Of a DNA stretch of 64,000 nt, positions 31,797-44,094 are shown in pieces. A model generated the notes under the pieces. The model made no database searches. It saw only the letters and a program-made list of their open reading frames with translations, and was not told the DNA's origin. Position 1 is the first letter of the stretch. Every line of letters begins with the position of its first letter. The translations under genes and the position numbers were made by a program. Source of the stretch: Toxorhynchites rutilus septentrionalis (taxonomy: Eukaryota; Arthropoda; Insecta; Diptera; Culicidae); NCBI RefSeq assembly GCF_029784135.1, contig NC_073745.1, forward strand, positions 107,332,365-107,396,364. Direction: 5' to 3'.

Positions 31797-33457
31797 TAGG
31801 GATTGTTAACCGGTTTTACCGGTAATACCGGGTCATTTTTCATTACCGAATCACCGGTAATTTTACTATCAATAACCGGTAATTTCAGTAATTTTCATTT
31901 TTACTCATTACAAATAATATTTGCCTATTTGTGCATTGTGTTCATCTAGTGGTCAGGGACGTGTGGTATCAAAAATCCAATTCTGTCGATTGTGACGGGT
32001 CGGATACAGAAGATGACGATGATAATGATGATATCACCGATTTTAACGAAACCGGCGAATTCATCATCAAGACCGAATACTGTTCTACAATCCAAAAAGA
32101 AGGTAAAACAGTTAAGCTCTCCAGTAAATCTCCGGTAAAAATCGACGATGTTCTCCATAAGCATGTTATCGCGGACCACGGAAAGGATATTTGTTTGCTT
32201 CTTAGTTGGAAAACCAGATGGACTAGTCTTCTGGCAATGTTGCGCCGATTCTACGACCTCCAAACTTCAGTTCGAAAATTACTGCTCGATCTGGTAACGA
32301 AGCACAACATAAGTTTCAGCGACGAAGAACTAACAACAAAAAATAATTGGTTGATGTTCTAGAAAAAGTTCTGGTCGCTGTTGCACTGCTATGCCGGAAA
32401 AACTAAACCCGTTACGAAGCTGAAGTCAGATTGCAATTTATGTTAGAACAGCTATCGGATCTAACATCAGACATCATTTCTAAGTAGCTGCCTAAAGCCT
32501 TGATTGAAAAATTTGCACAAAGATGTTTCGTATATGCAGTTTTGTTCGCGTACATGAATGTTCATTCTGTTCGTGATCGTGACACAATTAATGTTTACTG
32601 TGACTGTCTTCGTCACGCACTGCATTGATCAAGCAGGCATTCGAAATTGTTCGTCTGGATGAAATTTAACGACGATTGTATTGATTCAGTAGCTGGATAA
32701 CAGGAAGGAATTATTCCACTGGATGATTTAGAACCTGCAGAACAGTTGAGCATCAAGGAAAAACTTGAACGACGATTGCAGCAATCATAGGTATCAACCT
32801 CCAGCCCATGCTCAACGTCTACACACGGATTAACACTAGATTTACGGACCGAGCCTATTTGACTCATTAAAAATGTGTTTCGTAAACAGAGTTCATATGA
32901 AAATAATGTTTTCCCTGATTTTTTTTTTGATAGTATACATTTCATTGAAATTGATTTGGAACTACTTTCTTTGCAAAACTTCAATTTTCTTTTGTGTGAG
33001 CCATATTGGCTCACTTCAGTAAAAATAGGTATACAATCAACATCCGTAAATTTAGTGTTAACAGAAACCCTTAAACAAGAGTTTTCGTACTACGACGCAG
33101 AGGGCATCGGCGGTAAATACATAACAATGGTATTGGATGTACGCCCAACATCAGTAGACTCTGAACGTGCGTTTTCCTCTTCTGGAAACTTTGTTTGTAA
33201 GATTCGATCTAGATTAGAAGACGACACAATTAACATGCTTCGTGTCCTTAGGTATTATTTTGATCAACAAATAAGGTTGCGAAAACTTGTAAAATGTTAT
33301 TTTATTAACCAATTATAATCAGTAAAAGCCGTTTCTGAAATAAAATGATTTATTTCAAAGTATTTCTTTACCGGTGATTAACCGGTTTTACCGGTAACTA
33401 AATTTTCATTACCGAATAATCGGTTATTAAAATTTTGGTACGGTAATGCTATCCCTA
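31797..33457 (+). mobile_element. hAT element with 8-bp target duplication ATTTTGAA
   Basis: TSD ATTTTGAA at 31789-31796 and 33458-33465. Ends TAGGGATTGTTAACCGG and (inverted) TAGGGATAGCATTACCG. Subterminal ACCGGTAA motifs recur at both sides. The 1661 bp enclose a decayed hAT transposase. The element lies inside an R1 copy. Confidence 0.88.
31946..33316 (+). pseudogene. hAT transposase, decayed
   Basis: A first open piece (31946-32362) has an acidic stretch (DTEDDDDNDDITDF) and WKTRWTSLLAMLRRFYDL, the 'RWNST..ML.R' region of hAT transposases. After several stops a second piece (33035-33316) has LDVRPTSVDSERAFSSSGNF and CKIRSRL, the C-terminal hAT dimerisation motif (A..P.SS..ER.FS.aG.i...R). 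The BED finger and parts of the RNase H-like core are unreadable. Dead copy. Confidence 0.75.
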
Positions 33458-33970
33458 ATTTTGAAGTCTGTGTTGGGGAAACCGTAAATCGGTCCAATCA
33501 ACCCTTGGCAATTAGGGCGTTTAGATAACACTTGACATTTTACAGTTATTAAATTGTTCATCTCATGAAAAATAACATTTTATGAATCGTGATAGACGCG
33601 TAGAAATATTTTCTATCAATTGATGCAAACATCTTTCCGATCTGTTGAGAAATGTTCGAGTTATAAGCATTCGAAATTTGGGTAGGGCTAGCACACAAAT
33701 CGGCTGAACAAATGTATGGGAAAAAAGGAAGTTCTTCCAGTTTTCATGAATTTAAACAGTTTAGAGATTAGCGAATTGTAAAGTATAACATATCAAACAA
33801 ATCTTACAAAAATTTCAGATTCGATTGGTATGCAAACCATGAGAGTTCATTTATAGTGAAAATAGTTACTAACGTGAACTTTATTTTATAAATGCGTGAC
33901 CTGTTGTCTGATTTGGCACTCTTCCTGAAAGACGTAGATCTACTTAAGAAATACGCTCACAAACACGGAA
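33458..33970 (+). repeat. R1 copy, right part
   Basis: AGCACACAAATCGGCTGAAC, AATGTATGGGAAAA, AGTATAACATATCAAACAAA, GTGACCTGTTGTCTGATTTG, CTGAAAGACGTAGATCTAC follow the order of 11145-11405. Confidence 0.55.
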
Positions 33971-34496
33971 CCGAGCGCGCGACGATTAGAAACGAATAGG
34001 ATCGAATAGAGTGTTCACCAACCAATGCGAAGTAGCAAAAAAAATGGCTTCGCTCTATTAACGAATTCATGTTCTTTTTCGCAATTTATCCAGAATTTTG
34101 CTAGCATTGAATTTATACAAAACACTATTGCATATGTTTACTTGAAGACGTAATATCGTACAAACGTGGGCTATAATCAACGGAAGAAAAATATTTTTTT
34201 TCGCAAAACGAAGCCAAACTAGCAAACACTATCATATTTTTTCCGCTCTATCAAACAAATTTCCTAAGAAGCACAAACACAGCTATCAGAAGGTTATTCA
34301 GGGAATTTGAACAATATTATTTTACCAATAATTTCAATGGATTTCAATTTTCCAAGGTAGGAGGTACATTTTCCAAACTAAACTGAAAACTGAATAAATT
34401 CTTTCAACACGAAGACATAGTGCAAGCAAGCACGTCTTGCACCGTCGCTCAACCCGACCTCCTTAATTTTTAATGGTAAATATGTGTTATATTTAC

Positions 34497-34760
34497 TTAC
34501 ATATGTGTCCTCATGTAAGGATTGTGTTCTCTGAAGGATGCGTTGCGTGGTTTCCACAGCCTTATAAAGGATTGAACGACAAGATTCAAGTCAGATGAAG
34601 AAATTGGCCACCTTTTCGATGAAATAAAATCCGACAAATATTCTTCGAACCAGTTCTGAGTAGCTTTTGACTGGTGTGATGGCTCAGAATCTTGGTGGTT
34701 TTGGTGGAAACAGTATTCTTGTTTTGCAGCATAGAACTTTGATTTTAACATTGGGTACAA
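34497..34760 (-). pseudogene. Tc1/mariner-type transposase, C-terminal fragment
   Basis: Minus-strand frame with NHQDSEPSHQSK, WFEEYLSDFISSKRWPISSS, DLN, the usual 'FI....WPP.SPDLNP.D' region with the last catalytic acidic part lost. Its 3' end (34502-34575) is repeated at 51985-52065. The second and third catalytic residues cannot be confirmed. Confidence 0.5.
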
Positions 34761-35076
34761 TAAATAGGAGCAGTAATATCAAGTTTTCGGGAAATAAAAA
34801 CTTCAAAATCATTTCCCGGGAGATGTTTTGAAATTTTCGTTATCGGCGACGGTTACTCTGAATCAACATGTAAGTATTAAAATAAATCAATAATTTATTG
34901 AATGTAATCACTTATTCAATTGAATAATCATGAGACGCATCATGCAGTGCGGCAATGCAAAAAGGACCTCGATAAAGACACGAATACTATACAACATCAA
35001 ATCATTCTTTTGATTGAATTTCATGACGATTGTAACTCACATTTATGTTACCTGAATCTACAGCTTGTATCTGAAG
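34761..35076. other. No recognisable gene
   Basis: AT-rich spacer; continuous with 35994 onward if the hAT-type element is removed. Confidence 0.3.
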
Positions 35077-35993
35077 TAGAGATAGGCAAAACGGTTCACT
35101 TTAATGAACCGTTCAGTGACCAATCGTTCACTTAAGTGAACTAGTTCTTTTGAACAGTTCACTCACTCTTTCGTACATTAGAGGGATATGCCAAAGCAAG
35201 TATAAAAAAAGTGTGAGATGTTATGTACTGTTCATTCATGAAATGATTTTTGTTAGCAAATAGTTATATGTCCGAATTTTGTTATAAATATCTTAGCAGA
35301 ATAGAAAACCAAACTATGGTTTTGAAATTTTGATTTAGTTCGAGCCGTGATTCATTCTTTTCAGCACAAACAAGCGTTGCGCTGCTTTTCTCATGATGTT
35401 TTTCAATAACTGCTATACCTAAACTGTACCAAAACGCGAACGACTTTCTCGAAATTATCGAGTAGAATATGATATAATATAAAAACAATTCATATCAGCG
35501 ACACAAATTTTTATATGCTGTTCAAAAAGACTGTTTGAATCGTTTCGCTATTAACTGTATATTTTGGTGAGGTAGATTCGTATATCTTACTGAAATGTTT
35601 ACCCTCGACTTAAAAATATGAAATTAAAACTTCATTTGATAAATAATCGAACAATCCAATTTAAGAACCACCGTATCCTGAACTCCTCACGTTTGCGTGT
35701 TTGTGTTGCGGTTTATTATGAAAATGACAATACCGACATCTTATTTTTGTTATTTCATGGGGCTATAGTTTGTTTCCATTCGTTAATTTGAGGACTATTT
35801 ACCTTGCAGCAGCATTAATCTATCACTCGTTCGCTCGCCTTCCTCTTATACACCGATCACCATACACAGTTCGTTCTGAACTGGATAAGCAGTTCATGTG
35901 AACTGTTGCCCAGTAAAAAAGAACGACCGTTCGTTCACTCTTTTTGATGAACTAGTTCTTTTGAACAGTTCATGAACTGTTTGCCCATCTCTA
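35077..35993. mobile_element. Non-autonomous hAT-type element, TSD ATCTGAAG
   Basis: TSD ATCTGAAG at 35069-35076 and 35994-36001, perfect. Ends TAGAGATAGGCAAAACGG and (inverted) TAGAGATGGGCAAACAGT. Subterminal GAACTAGTTCTTTTGAACAG occurs near both ends (35137-35156, 35948-35967). 917 bp, no transposase. Confidence 0.88.
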
Positions 35994-37223
35994 ATCTGAA
36001 GGGTCTAAAAGGGACGACAGAATAGAACAACGCAAAATGTGCTTTAAACCAAACCCCGAATGGGTATAATATACAAGCGAGGAAGATTCCACTAACTCTG
36101 ACAGCGGCTCCTGTTCGCGAAATGACAAACACAAATCCCGGATTACCGGACATCAATAGCTGAATCTTTCCATTATTTTCATTTCCCGAAAAAAACTTGG
36201 AAGACAAAATTTGAATATTAAACATTGAGGTTACAAAGCATACAAAAAAAAAGTAATCAAACACTGAAGTGGATTATTGTGTGTAGTGTTATTACTCGGA
36301 TTTTAGGTGGCAGAGAATTGAAACGGGATGGTCTATAAAACAGAATGCGCTATTGACCAACATTGGTTGTTGCACGATGTCGCATTAAATTCTGGGCTTG
36401 TCGTGTGGAGTGTTGGTGATTTGCTGTAGGTATTGTAAGGTTGTGATGGATAGTATTGTCAATTATAACGATGTGGAAAAAGGATTTATTTCTACTCAGT
36501 AAAATGTTAGTCTTTTCAATGGCGAAAATAAAATAAAAATATCAAATAATGTCGAAGAATCATAAAATTCACAGACGGATGAGCGTATATTTTCGTAGAT
36601 TCTACACCCTGTTCGCGTTTTATGGCATGTAGATGCGGTTTTGTCGTTAACATGTTGCCACAGATGGCACTGTTTTATGGATTTTTCTAAAAATAGACTG
36701 CAATGCTATATACACACAGACCACATACACAATCGTGCTTGCTCGATTTGCTTCAGTTCAGATAGGCAGAAGTAAACAGGCGACAACTACGCGGCAAAAT
36801 GAAAGTCCAATTTAGTGATGTTTTCGGTTCATAAAGCCTTTAATTTCCAATCAGCAAGTGTAATTCGTCCGATTGGTTTGAATCGTAGTTCAAAATTAGT
36901 TATTAATTGAAAGTTATAAAACCAAGCTTAAAATTAAGAATTCATGGTGATGCACACATTATAGCTTGTTTGGTTTTTGCCGGCAATTGTTGACTAGTTT
37001 AAAACCATTCTCTGCTTGCACTGCTCGCAAATTTTACTGTCGTGATTGTTTACTTTTGTATTTTCTACATGTTAAATTAAAGCGATTGATATACATTCAA
37101 TTATACGACAGCTCAATATTTGGTCCGATATAACCTCACTTTTCATATGTATGACAATCCACGTGACATACATCGAAATGGTAGCCAGGTTCAAATACTC
37201 AAACTGTCAAGCGAAATAACGCC
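35994..37223. other. No supported gene; possible degraded coding piece at 36000-36260 (minus)
   Basis: Two overlapping minus-strand frames have moderate coding character (IQLLMSGNPGFVF; then in another frame SELVESSSLVYYTHSGFGLK). No family was identified with confidence. Confidence 0.25.
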
Positions 37224-37296
37224 GCCCCAGTGGCCTAATGGACAAGGCACCGGCCTCCTAAGCCGGGGATTGTGGGTTCGAGTCCCATCTGGGGTA
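37224..37296 (+). tRNA. tRNA-Arg (anticodon CCT)
   Basis: 73 nt starting GCCCCAGTGGCCTAATGGAC. Anticodon arm CCGGCCTCCTAAGCCGG with CCT, B box GGTTCGAGTCC, acceptor GCCCCAG pairing with CTGGGGT. T7 Pol III terminator at about 37310. Confidence 0.95.
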
Positions 37297-37788
37297 ACCC
37301 GAAATAGCTTTTTTTGTTCATTATTTTTACCCTTGGCTACAATTTATAATTATCGTGTTTTTGTATTTTGAGATGTGATCTACAAGTAGAAAGTGTAAAG
37401 ATGATTTCTTTTTTATCTTATCGATTGATGTTATCACAATATGCGTTGTAATAGTATTCAGGGCATATTTCTGATATTACATTCATTACAATATTATAAA
37501 TCTTAGTTTGAGAATAATTAAAGCATTTTCACAAGTCTAATTTGATTATGGACAGTAGCGCTGATTACATCTTTTCTCTCTGTCGCTATATATCGATATC
37601 GATACTTTCACTTAGATTACCGCAAGACATTTGTTGTGCGACATATTTCCATATGAATGTATTGTGTTTCAATGATTGATGAGCTACTATACACCACACC
37701 ACACACATGACACTCCAACAACAGTTGTGTGTGACAAACACGATTCCGTATACATTTCATGTGTAACAAAAAGGTGGCTTTACTGCTG
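37297..37788. other. Spacer between the two tRNA-Arg genes
   Basis: AT-rich. Nothing else recognised. The strong downstream T run of the first gene is at its left edge. Confidence 0.5.
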
Positions 37789-37861
37789 TACCCCAGATGG
37801 GACTCGAACCCACAATCCCCGGCTTAGGAGGCCGGTGCCTTATCCATTAGGCCACTGGGGC
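37789..37861 (-). tRNA. tRNA-Arg (anticodon CCT), second copy
   Basis: 73 nt on the minus strand, identical to the copy at 37224-37296 apart from one base in the D arm (GGATAAGG instead of GGACAAGG). The same B box and acceptor stem are present. The two genes converge, 492 bp apart. Confidence 0.95.
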
Positions 37862-38561
37862 GGTGATGTAAACACAGAATATGCTGCTGTGATGAATTCT
37901 ACCGATGTTTGCTCTTTCATGAAAGTGACTCTGGTTTGCATCGCCGTCAGGGACAGGCGACTACAAAGACTATTGATAATTAGTCTGCTAGTATCAATGT
38001 ATTGTTTGTGGACTTCTATTAATTTGTAAATGGACGCCATGAAAGCAGAAAAGTCAGAAGTATGATGTCCAAAACACGAACGCATTTTTGACATAGGAGT
38101 AGGAAATTCTATTATTTAATTCGTTTGTTTTAATGTTTGATCACGAAAAATTCGGGCAAAATTTGTGATAGTAAAAGGATTTACTGGGTTTTATGAATAT
38201 TGTAAGATCATTGCTCCTGTTTTACTTCTTACCATTGCGAATTGCTCGAACTTTTTTTCAAGCACGGTTTATCATTCTTGACATTTCCCTCTTATCAGCA
38301 GACAAATTCCGGCTTTATTCCCGTATACACTTAACGGTGAAAACGAAATGAAGCGTATCCGTGATGACAACGGTACGATGTCGAAATATGTTTTCCACTA
38401 ACACTTATTATAATAATATAAAATTATCTTCAGATACAATTTTTGTACGAGATTATTTTACCACATGAAAAAAATAAAGATTTTCATTCAGTCAGCCTTA
38501 GGACCGGGACATTGTTTAGAACCAACTTTTTGGGAACCTCAGTAATGTCGCTGTCGTTGTA
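37862..38561. other. No recognisable gene
   Basis: Nothing recognised in this AT-rich spacer. Confidence 0.3.
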
Positions 38562-38954
38562 TCACTGTTTAGTTGAATTGGAATAGTTAAAGCATGCCAA
38601 GTTGTGATATATTAGACTAACATCCTCATGCTGCTCCTTAAGAGACAGTAACCTCTTCTGAAGGCACTCCTTTTGATAAATTCTCTGATTCATGGTTTCA
38701 GACCGGAGCGATAGATTATTTGCCAAAAGACCTTTCTCAGTAACTTCCACATTTTTTATTTCTTTGCAGTTTTCGGACCACTCTGTGATCGAACGAGGTA
38801 CAAGATTTTTGGCTATGAATTTGTCCAAAAACAGGCTGGTTTTATCATATAAAACAACGCAATCATGTTTCGTATTCAAATTTTGGTAGAAATGCCTTGC
38901 TACGCTTTTGGAGCGCTTTTCGCCACGTCCCTCGATGGGAACTTTGTGTTCCAT
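38562..38954 (-). pseudogene. DD37E-like transposase fragment, decayed
   Basis: The minus-strand frame contains YQKECLQKRLLSLKEQHEDV and LACFNYSNSTK, parallel to VYLKECLQKRLLPLLKQHEG and LASCHYSKDV of the elements at 45 and 59 kb. The second catalytic Asp position reads Asn-Leu (YHNLACF). The N-terminal part has KHDCVVLYDKTSLFLDKF, a broken first motif. Strongly diverged. Confidence 0.5.
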
Positions 38955-39229
38955 TCGAGAAGAGTCACGGCTTTTGAACGAGTTTGAGGATTAACAAGTT
39001 GAGCCCCGAATTATCAAGAGCGTCTGCACAATATCAGTGTCGATCCCAGCTCACAAAGAAACTTATTGTATAAAAAGAAAATAGACAGAAATTCGACTAG
39101 AAAGTAGTCACATTTTGTAAAACATCCGAAAACAAACCGTATATATTTTTATTTTCTAATTTGGTAACTGTCAGTTCCAGTCAGTCAGCGCTCTCATACG
39201 AATAAGCTCAACGTCAGCTCCAAGGGACC

Positions 39230-40364
39230 GACGTGGGGCTCAACGTTCAAGAACTCAAGCAAACGGAACCATATTTGGCATGTGAAGGTTTTAGGGGGGC
39301 AAGAAACAATTCTAAGATGGTTCAGGACTCCTTCCACCTTTCTAAAGGGGGAAGGGGGGCTGCCATAGAAAAGAAACACAAATTTCTGCATAACTCGAGA
39401 ACTAATCAGGTAAATGGAACCAAATTTGGCATATGGAGCTCTTAGATACTATGAAATAAATGTTATTATGGTGGTTTGACACTCCTTTCACCTCTTTAAA
39501 GAGAGGGGGGGGGGGGGGTGCTAGAAAACTCGAGAAGTAATCAAACAAATGAAATCAAACTTAGCATATACAGATTTTGGGGTCGATTAACGTTTCTATG
39601 GTAAGTCGACACTCCTCCCTCTCTAAAGGAGGGCTCCCATACAAATAAAACACAAATTTCTGCATAACTCGAGAACTAATCAAGCAAATTGAGCCAAATT
39701 TGGGATGTGAGGGTTTTTGGGTACGAGAAATATCTCTATGATGGAATGACATCCCTTCCTCATCTGGTAAGAAGAGGGGGTCCTATAAAAATGATGGGAA
39801 TTTTTCAACCAAACGACAATTGAAAATTTTCGGAAAACTCTGAAGGAAAATGGGAAAATTCGAAAAAAGCAATTCGCATGTGTTCTACAATTACATATTG
39901 ACAAGCGTTGTTAGTCCATTTGATGCTTGCGGTAACGAAATGGATCTTCGTTCGAAAGTGGAAATGGATTTCAGTGTGATAAAAAGCACTCCTATACCGT
40001 CTTCTATCTATCTATTGATAAGAGCAAAACTCCAGAAAGGGATTGAGACTGTCTTCAGTCTGTCTTCAGTCTATCATATTTTCTGTATCAAACATTTATT
40101 CCATGTAACAGAGAAACATGTTATTTGCAAGTGGATGAAAAATTTTGCACGAGAATTGTGTCTGAAAAGAATCTGATATAATAATGTCGAATTTTGGTAG
40201 AAGTACTGAAATTTTATAGTGAAAAATAATTTTAAGGGTAGATTAGAAGACCTATCAATGAACAGTTCTGCGACTGGACCCATGAACATGCGCTTAGTAA
40301 AAAAACGTGGATGTGATAACGAAAAATAAATTTTGGGCGGGACGAAATTTACCGTGTCAGCTAG
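39230..40364 (+). mobile_element. Helitron-like non-autonomous element (copy A)
   Basis: Internal repeats of about 120 bp (GCATAACTCGAGAACTAATC, AATTTGG, GGGCTGCCATA...) are followed by the shared 3' region (GAGAATTGTGTCTGAAAA, TTAGTAAAAAAACGTGGATG, TTTTGGGCGGGACGAAATTT) and the terminus CAG-CTAG followed by T. Helitrons end in CTRR and insert between A and T. No Rep/helicase ORF. Confidence 0.55.
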
Positions 40365-40365
40365 T

Positions 40366-40410
40366 ATAATATAATATAATATAATATAATATAATATAAT
40401 ATAATATAAT
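40366..40410. repeat. (ATAAT)n microsatellite
   Basis: About nine units of ATAAT between the CTAG end of Helitron-like copy A and a mariner-type element. Confidence 0.9.
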
Positions 40411-41091
40411 AGGAGTACTGGTAACTTTCTTCGATTTTTTTCAAAAAATAATGCCTCATTCTGCAAAATGGTTACAAATTTAATATTCAAGGTATTGCCC
40501 ATCGCCAGTCACAACTTTTTCCCATCTTCATTCACGGATCCCTTTGCGGAAATAATGGTTTGCTGAGCTACTCCCAATGTCCTATCTTTCGGATCATTCT
40601 CATTGCTTTTAAACGATCGGACATGATTTGCTGAGCTACTCCAAGTGTATCTGCAAGATCTTGTTGCGTTTGTGACGGATCTTGATCGAGTAAAACCTCC
40701 AAATCTTCATCTTCAAACTTTTTTGGCGGTCCGGAACGTTCTTCGTCTCCCGAGTCTAAATTATCGCTTTTAAACCGTGCAAACCACGTCTTATACTTTC
40801 GCTCAGTTGGATCATGGTCACCATAAACTTCCACCAAAATGCGATGATTTTCCGCAGCTTTTTTCTTCGTATTGTAACACTCCCCTCAAAAACACTCTGA
40901 TTGGCACAAAATTCGACATATTCGAAGTGGCAAAAAACTATGTTGTTCACGCTTCAACTTTTTGGCATATATTGTAAAAGACGCACAATGACAGTAGCTT
41001 TCCAATGAATGTCTGGAAATTTGATTCACTGGAATAATATTCAAGTTACGCCATCTGTTGTAAAACCGAAGAAACTTACCGGTACACCTAT
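40409..41091 (-). mobile_element. Internally deleted mariner-type element
   Basis: Ends ATAGGAGTACTGGTAACTTT and (inverted) ATAGGTGTACCGGTAAGTTT, about 28 bp of terminal repeat, TA on each side. The minus strand encodes a mariner N-terminal region (YGDHDPTERKYKTWFARFKS, GPPKKFEDEDLEVLLDQDPS, QTQQDLADTLGVAQQ) that stops after 'MIRKIGHWE'. The next 60 bp resemble the extreme C-terminus (KMGKSC..., GDGQYLEY). The catalytic DDD region is deleted. Confidence 0.75.
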
Positions 41092-42397
41092 TAATTCCCT
41101 AAATTCATAAATCCATCTAACAACTCACTCTGTTTCATTAAATCATTACGATTTCAAGGTCGGTGGATCAAGTATTCGACCGATGATATTGATCCGATTA
41201 TTCTATCCAATTTACAAACATATATAATAACTATACAACGACTTTCATGACTGACGAATAAAGAGCAATTCACATACAACATCCGCGTTACATACACGTC
41301 ACGTTACGTCAATTATTCTTTCATGCAATCCTTATGGCTACATTAACATACAACGGCAACTTTGACGTCGGCAAAATGAGTCCAAGATAATAGTTGACGC
41401 AAAAGTGACGCGATGTTGTATGTGTAGTGCACTTAAAACATTCGACCCCCATTTTAAAATTTCTTTCCCTCATTTCATTTGTCTTACGATTTTCAACATG
41501 ACTAACAAAATTATTTGAATTAGACTGCATGGCCAACATTATTTCACAATGTTCATTTCACGATGATTAGAACTGACCTGTTTCGATGAGAAAATCACAA
41601 TTTTCTTCCACACTCTATTTTATTTTATTTGCACTTATTATCCAATGAAATGCAGCTACCAGCAGAGCCATTGTCGTAACCATCATCACACGGTCCAGTT
41701 CCACGGTTTGATCTATGATATTGACGATCGATGATACCAGGCCCCGGCCAAGAGGATATGATACGCGAGTCAAGATATATTGCAAATTTAGCTGTCATTG
41801 CCAAACTATCAAACTAAGACGGGTCTATGGTACTAGGTGAGGCCGTTTCGTCACTAACTTGGTTAGGGGAGCGGTATATGAAAACAGCACGGAAGAAAGT
41901 AGAAGGGGAATTATTTGCTTGTAGCGTGAAAGAGACAGACTGATCACGAGCGAGCTCCGGCAATAGCGTATTGTGTTTTGTTTACAAACAAAACACAGTA
42001 GACTTCCAAGATGGCTGAAGAGTGGTTTTAGCAAGTTGGCCCACCTTAGTATATACTTCTAGGTGCTTTGTATCAAACTACTCGGTTAGCTCGAGCCAGA
42101 TCTATGAAACAAGGTGCGCTCATTCGCTAATCATAATTAACTCGAAACAATCGTCAAATTCGCGAAAATTTAAAGAAGGCAGTTTTGCAATCTTAAAATT
42201 TGAATGGAGATTCTTAAGTTATTCGATTACTTAAAACACGACGCTCTCTTAACCATTTGGCTATATATTTCACAACACAAAATATTTACAAAAACTCGCC
42301 ATCACGATATAAACACAATTCCAGTTCAATATTACGTAATACTGTATTGTATAGAATATATATTCAAAACACATATATAACATATATAACACACAAG
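41092..42397. other. No recognisable gene; dispersed repeat at 42180-42340
   Basis: 42180-42340 (CTTAAAATTTGAATGGAGAT..., ACTTAAAACACGA, AAAACTCGCCATCACGATAT) resembles 29430-29620 and 8045-8190. The rest is not recognised. Confidence 0.35.
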
Positions 42398-43256
42398 TAG
42401 AGTTGTCTAAACTTTTCGTTTATTCAATTATCGATTAATCTTGCGGCCATTTTTCAACATTCGATACATTCGAAAATTTTCTTTCAGTATTCGATTAATC
42501 GAGCGATTATTTATTTCTTGTAATCAAAATGAACAGACATTTATAGTAAAAAAGATTATGATGTCATAATTTCAAAAGTTACATGAAATATAATTTTAAA
42601 ATAAACATTGTGCAGAATAATGGCTTTTGAATGAAATGGTATTTCAGAATATTGATAAATTTACCATTTCATGATTTTTTGCGAACGATTGAAAAAAGAA
42701 CACATCATGAAAATGATGCACACTTCTTATTGCACCAACATACAATTTATTTCTGTCAAAATTACCTGTTCTTCGAATGTTGTTGAAATAGCATTTATTT
42801 GATTTATTTGAAAATTTTTGCTTGGTCCCTAGAACTACCAGTTTAATTTAAGCACATTTATTGAATCATTGGTCACTAGTATGGTATATTTGTCTTGGCA
42901 CTCTGAATTTAAATACTACAACTAGTACGGGAGCTTAGGCCACCTCCTTCAATTCCGTCTTTTACTCCTGCAGATGCTGAATTCATCTTCCCAGTCTTCT
43001 CCACCACCAGGGAATTATTTTTATGCTTCAACCGTAAATAGTTTAGCATATTCGATGCATTTCGACTAAACACCATGACAGTTAAACAAAATTTTGCACT
43101 GTATTTTTTGAAAAAATGGTTCTCTTTTTCATCAATCGCGATTACTGTGATAATTTTTCGATGTACTCATTGTTCATTATTCGATGCAAAATTACTCGAT
43201 TAAAATTACAGATAATCGATTATTTGAATTAATCGAACGATTAACCGACGTCTCTA
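42398..43256. mobile_element. Non-autonomous hAT-type element, TSD CACACAA(G/C)
   Basis: TSD CACACAAG (42390-42397) and CACACAAC (43257-43264), 7 of 8. Ends TAGAGTTGTCTAA and (inverted) TAGAGACGTCGGTTAA. Subterminal TCGATTAATC-type motifs are at both ends. 859 bp without coding frames. Confidence 0.75.
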
Positions 43257-44094
43257 CACACAACAAGAGAGAATAATGCTTTCAGCGTATCAGCGATGAC
43301 AGTATTATAGTGTCGACGTCTGGTGGCGACTTTTAATTTGGCGCCATAATTTGGGTCACAAACTCGATAGTGTAATCATCAGAATATTTTACGAAGCGGA
43401 AGTTATGAATCGGCCGTTCTGAGAGTCACGTAACATTTTGTACTACTGGTACGATCTGCGATTAAATGCTCCTCTAATTTACTCCATAATTTGAAAAATC
43501 GGCTAGAAAAAACGGATGAAACATCTAAAAACTAAACATCTAAAAACGTTTCAATATGAAACGTTTTTAGATGTTTAGGGAACACACTAGGCTAGTAATT
43601 TGCCTGTAAACATTGAAACTTACTGCGATATTTGCAGAATTACGGTGTAAATTTTGCAAAGCACTATAAAAATCTTGTTTCTGGAACTTTTTTGAAATCG
43701 ATACAGAAATTTAAGTATTTTTTTTGCGTCAAAGTAATAAATTATCCTTACGCAGATTTTATTAAAGTTTTCGAAACTGCCTTTCGACTTGCGGAGTCAT
43801 TTTTTAATTGAATAATTCATTATCAAAGACGAAGGGATAATTTTTCATTCAAACTGAACTATCTCTGTATGGGAAGGTCCTACAGGAACATTCTAGGAAC
43901 CAAATGAAAGCTGGTTGATAAGGTTAAGGTGAAGGTGAAAGGAAGCCATTGTAGTAGTATAGGTAAAACCACTTGTTAAAATGGGGTAGTAGTGTTTGTG
44001 AGAGAAGAGCCCTTTTTTTCATTTGTTTTGATCTTCGTACGTATATAGAACAATTCACTTATCAGACTGTGTGGCGCTTCACTGGCAGTCTTTT
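43257..44094. other. No recognisable gene (contains the 43532 hairpin)
   Basis: Spacer between the hAT-type element and Helitron-like copy B. Apart from the hairpin nothing is recognised. Confidence 0.3.
43532..43578. repeat. Perfect 22-bp hairpin with 3-nt loop
   Basis: CTAAACATCTAAAAACGTTT plus CA, then ATA, then its exact complement. A partial extra copy (AACATCTAAAAACTA) lies directly upstream. Confidence 0.8.

Noticed and set aside
37120..38094. Frames of 83-117 codons around 37.2 and 37.8 kb
   Set aside because: Their only sequence-like features come from reading through the two tRNA-Arg genes.
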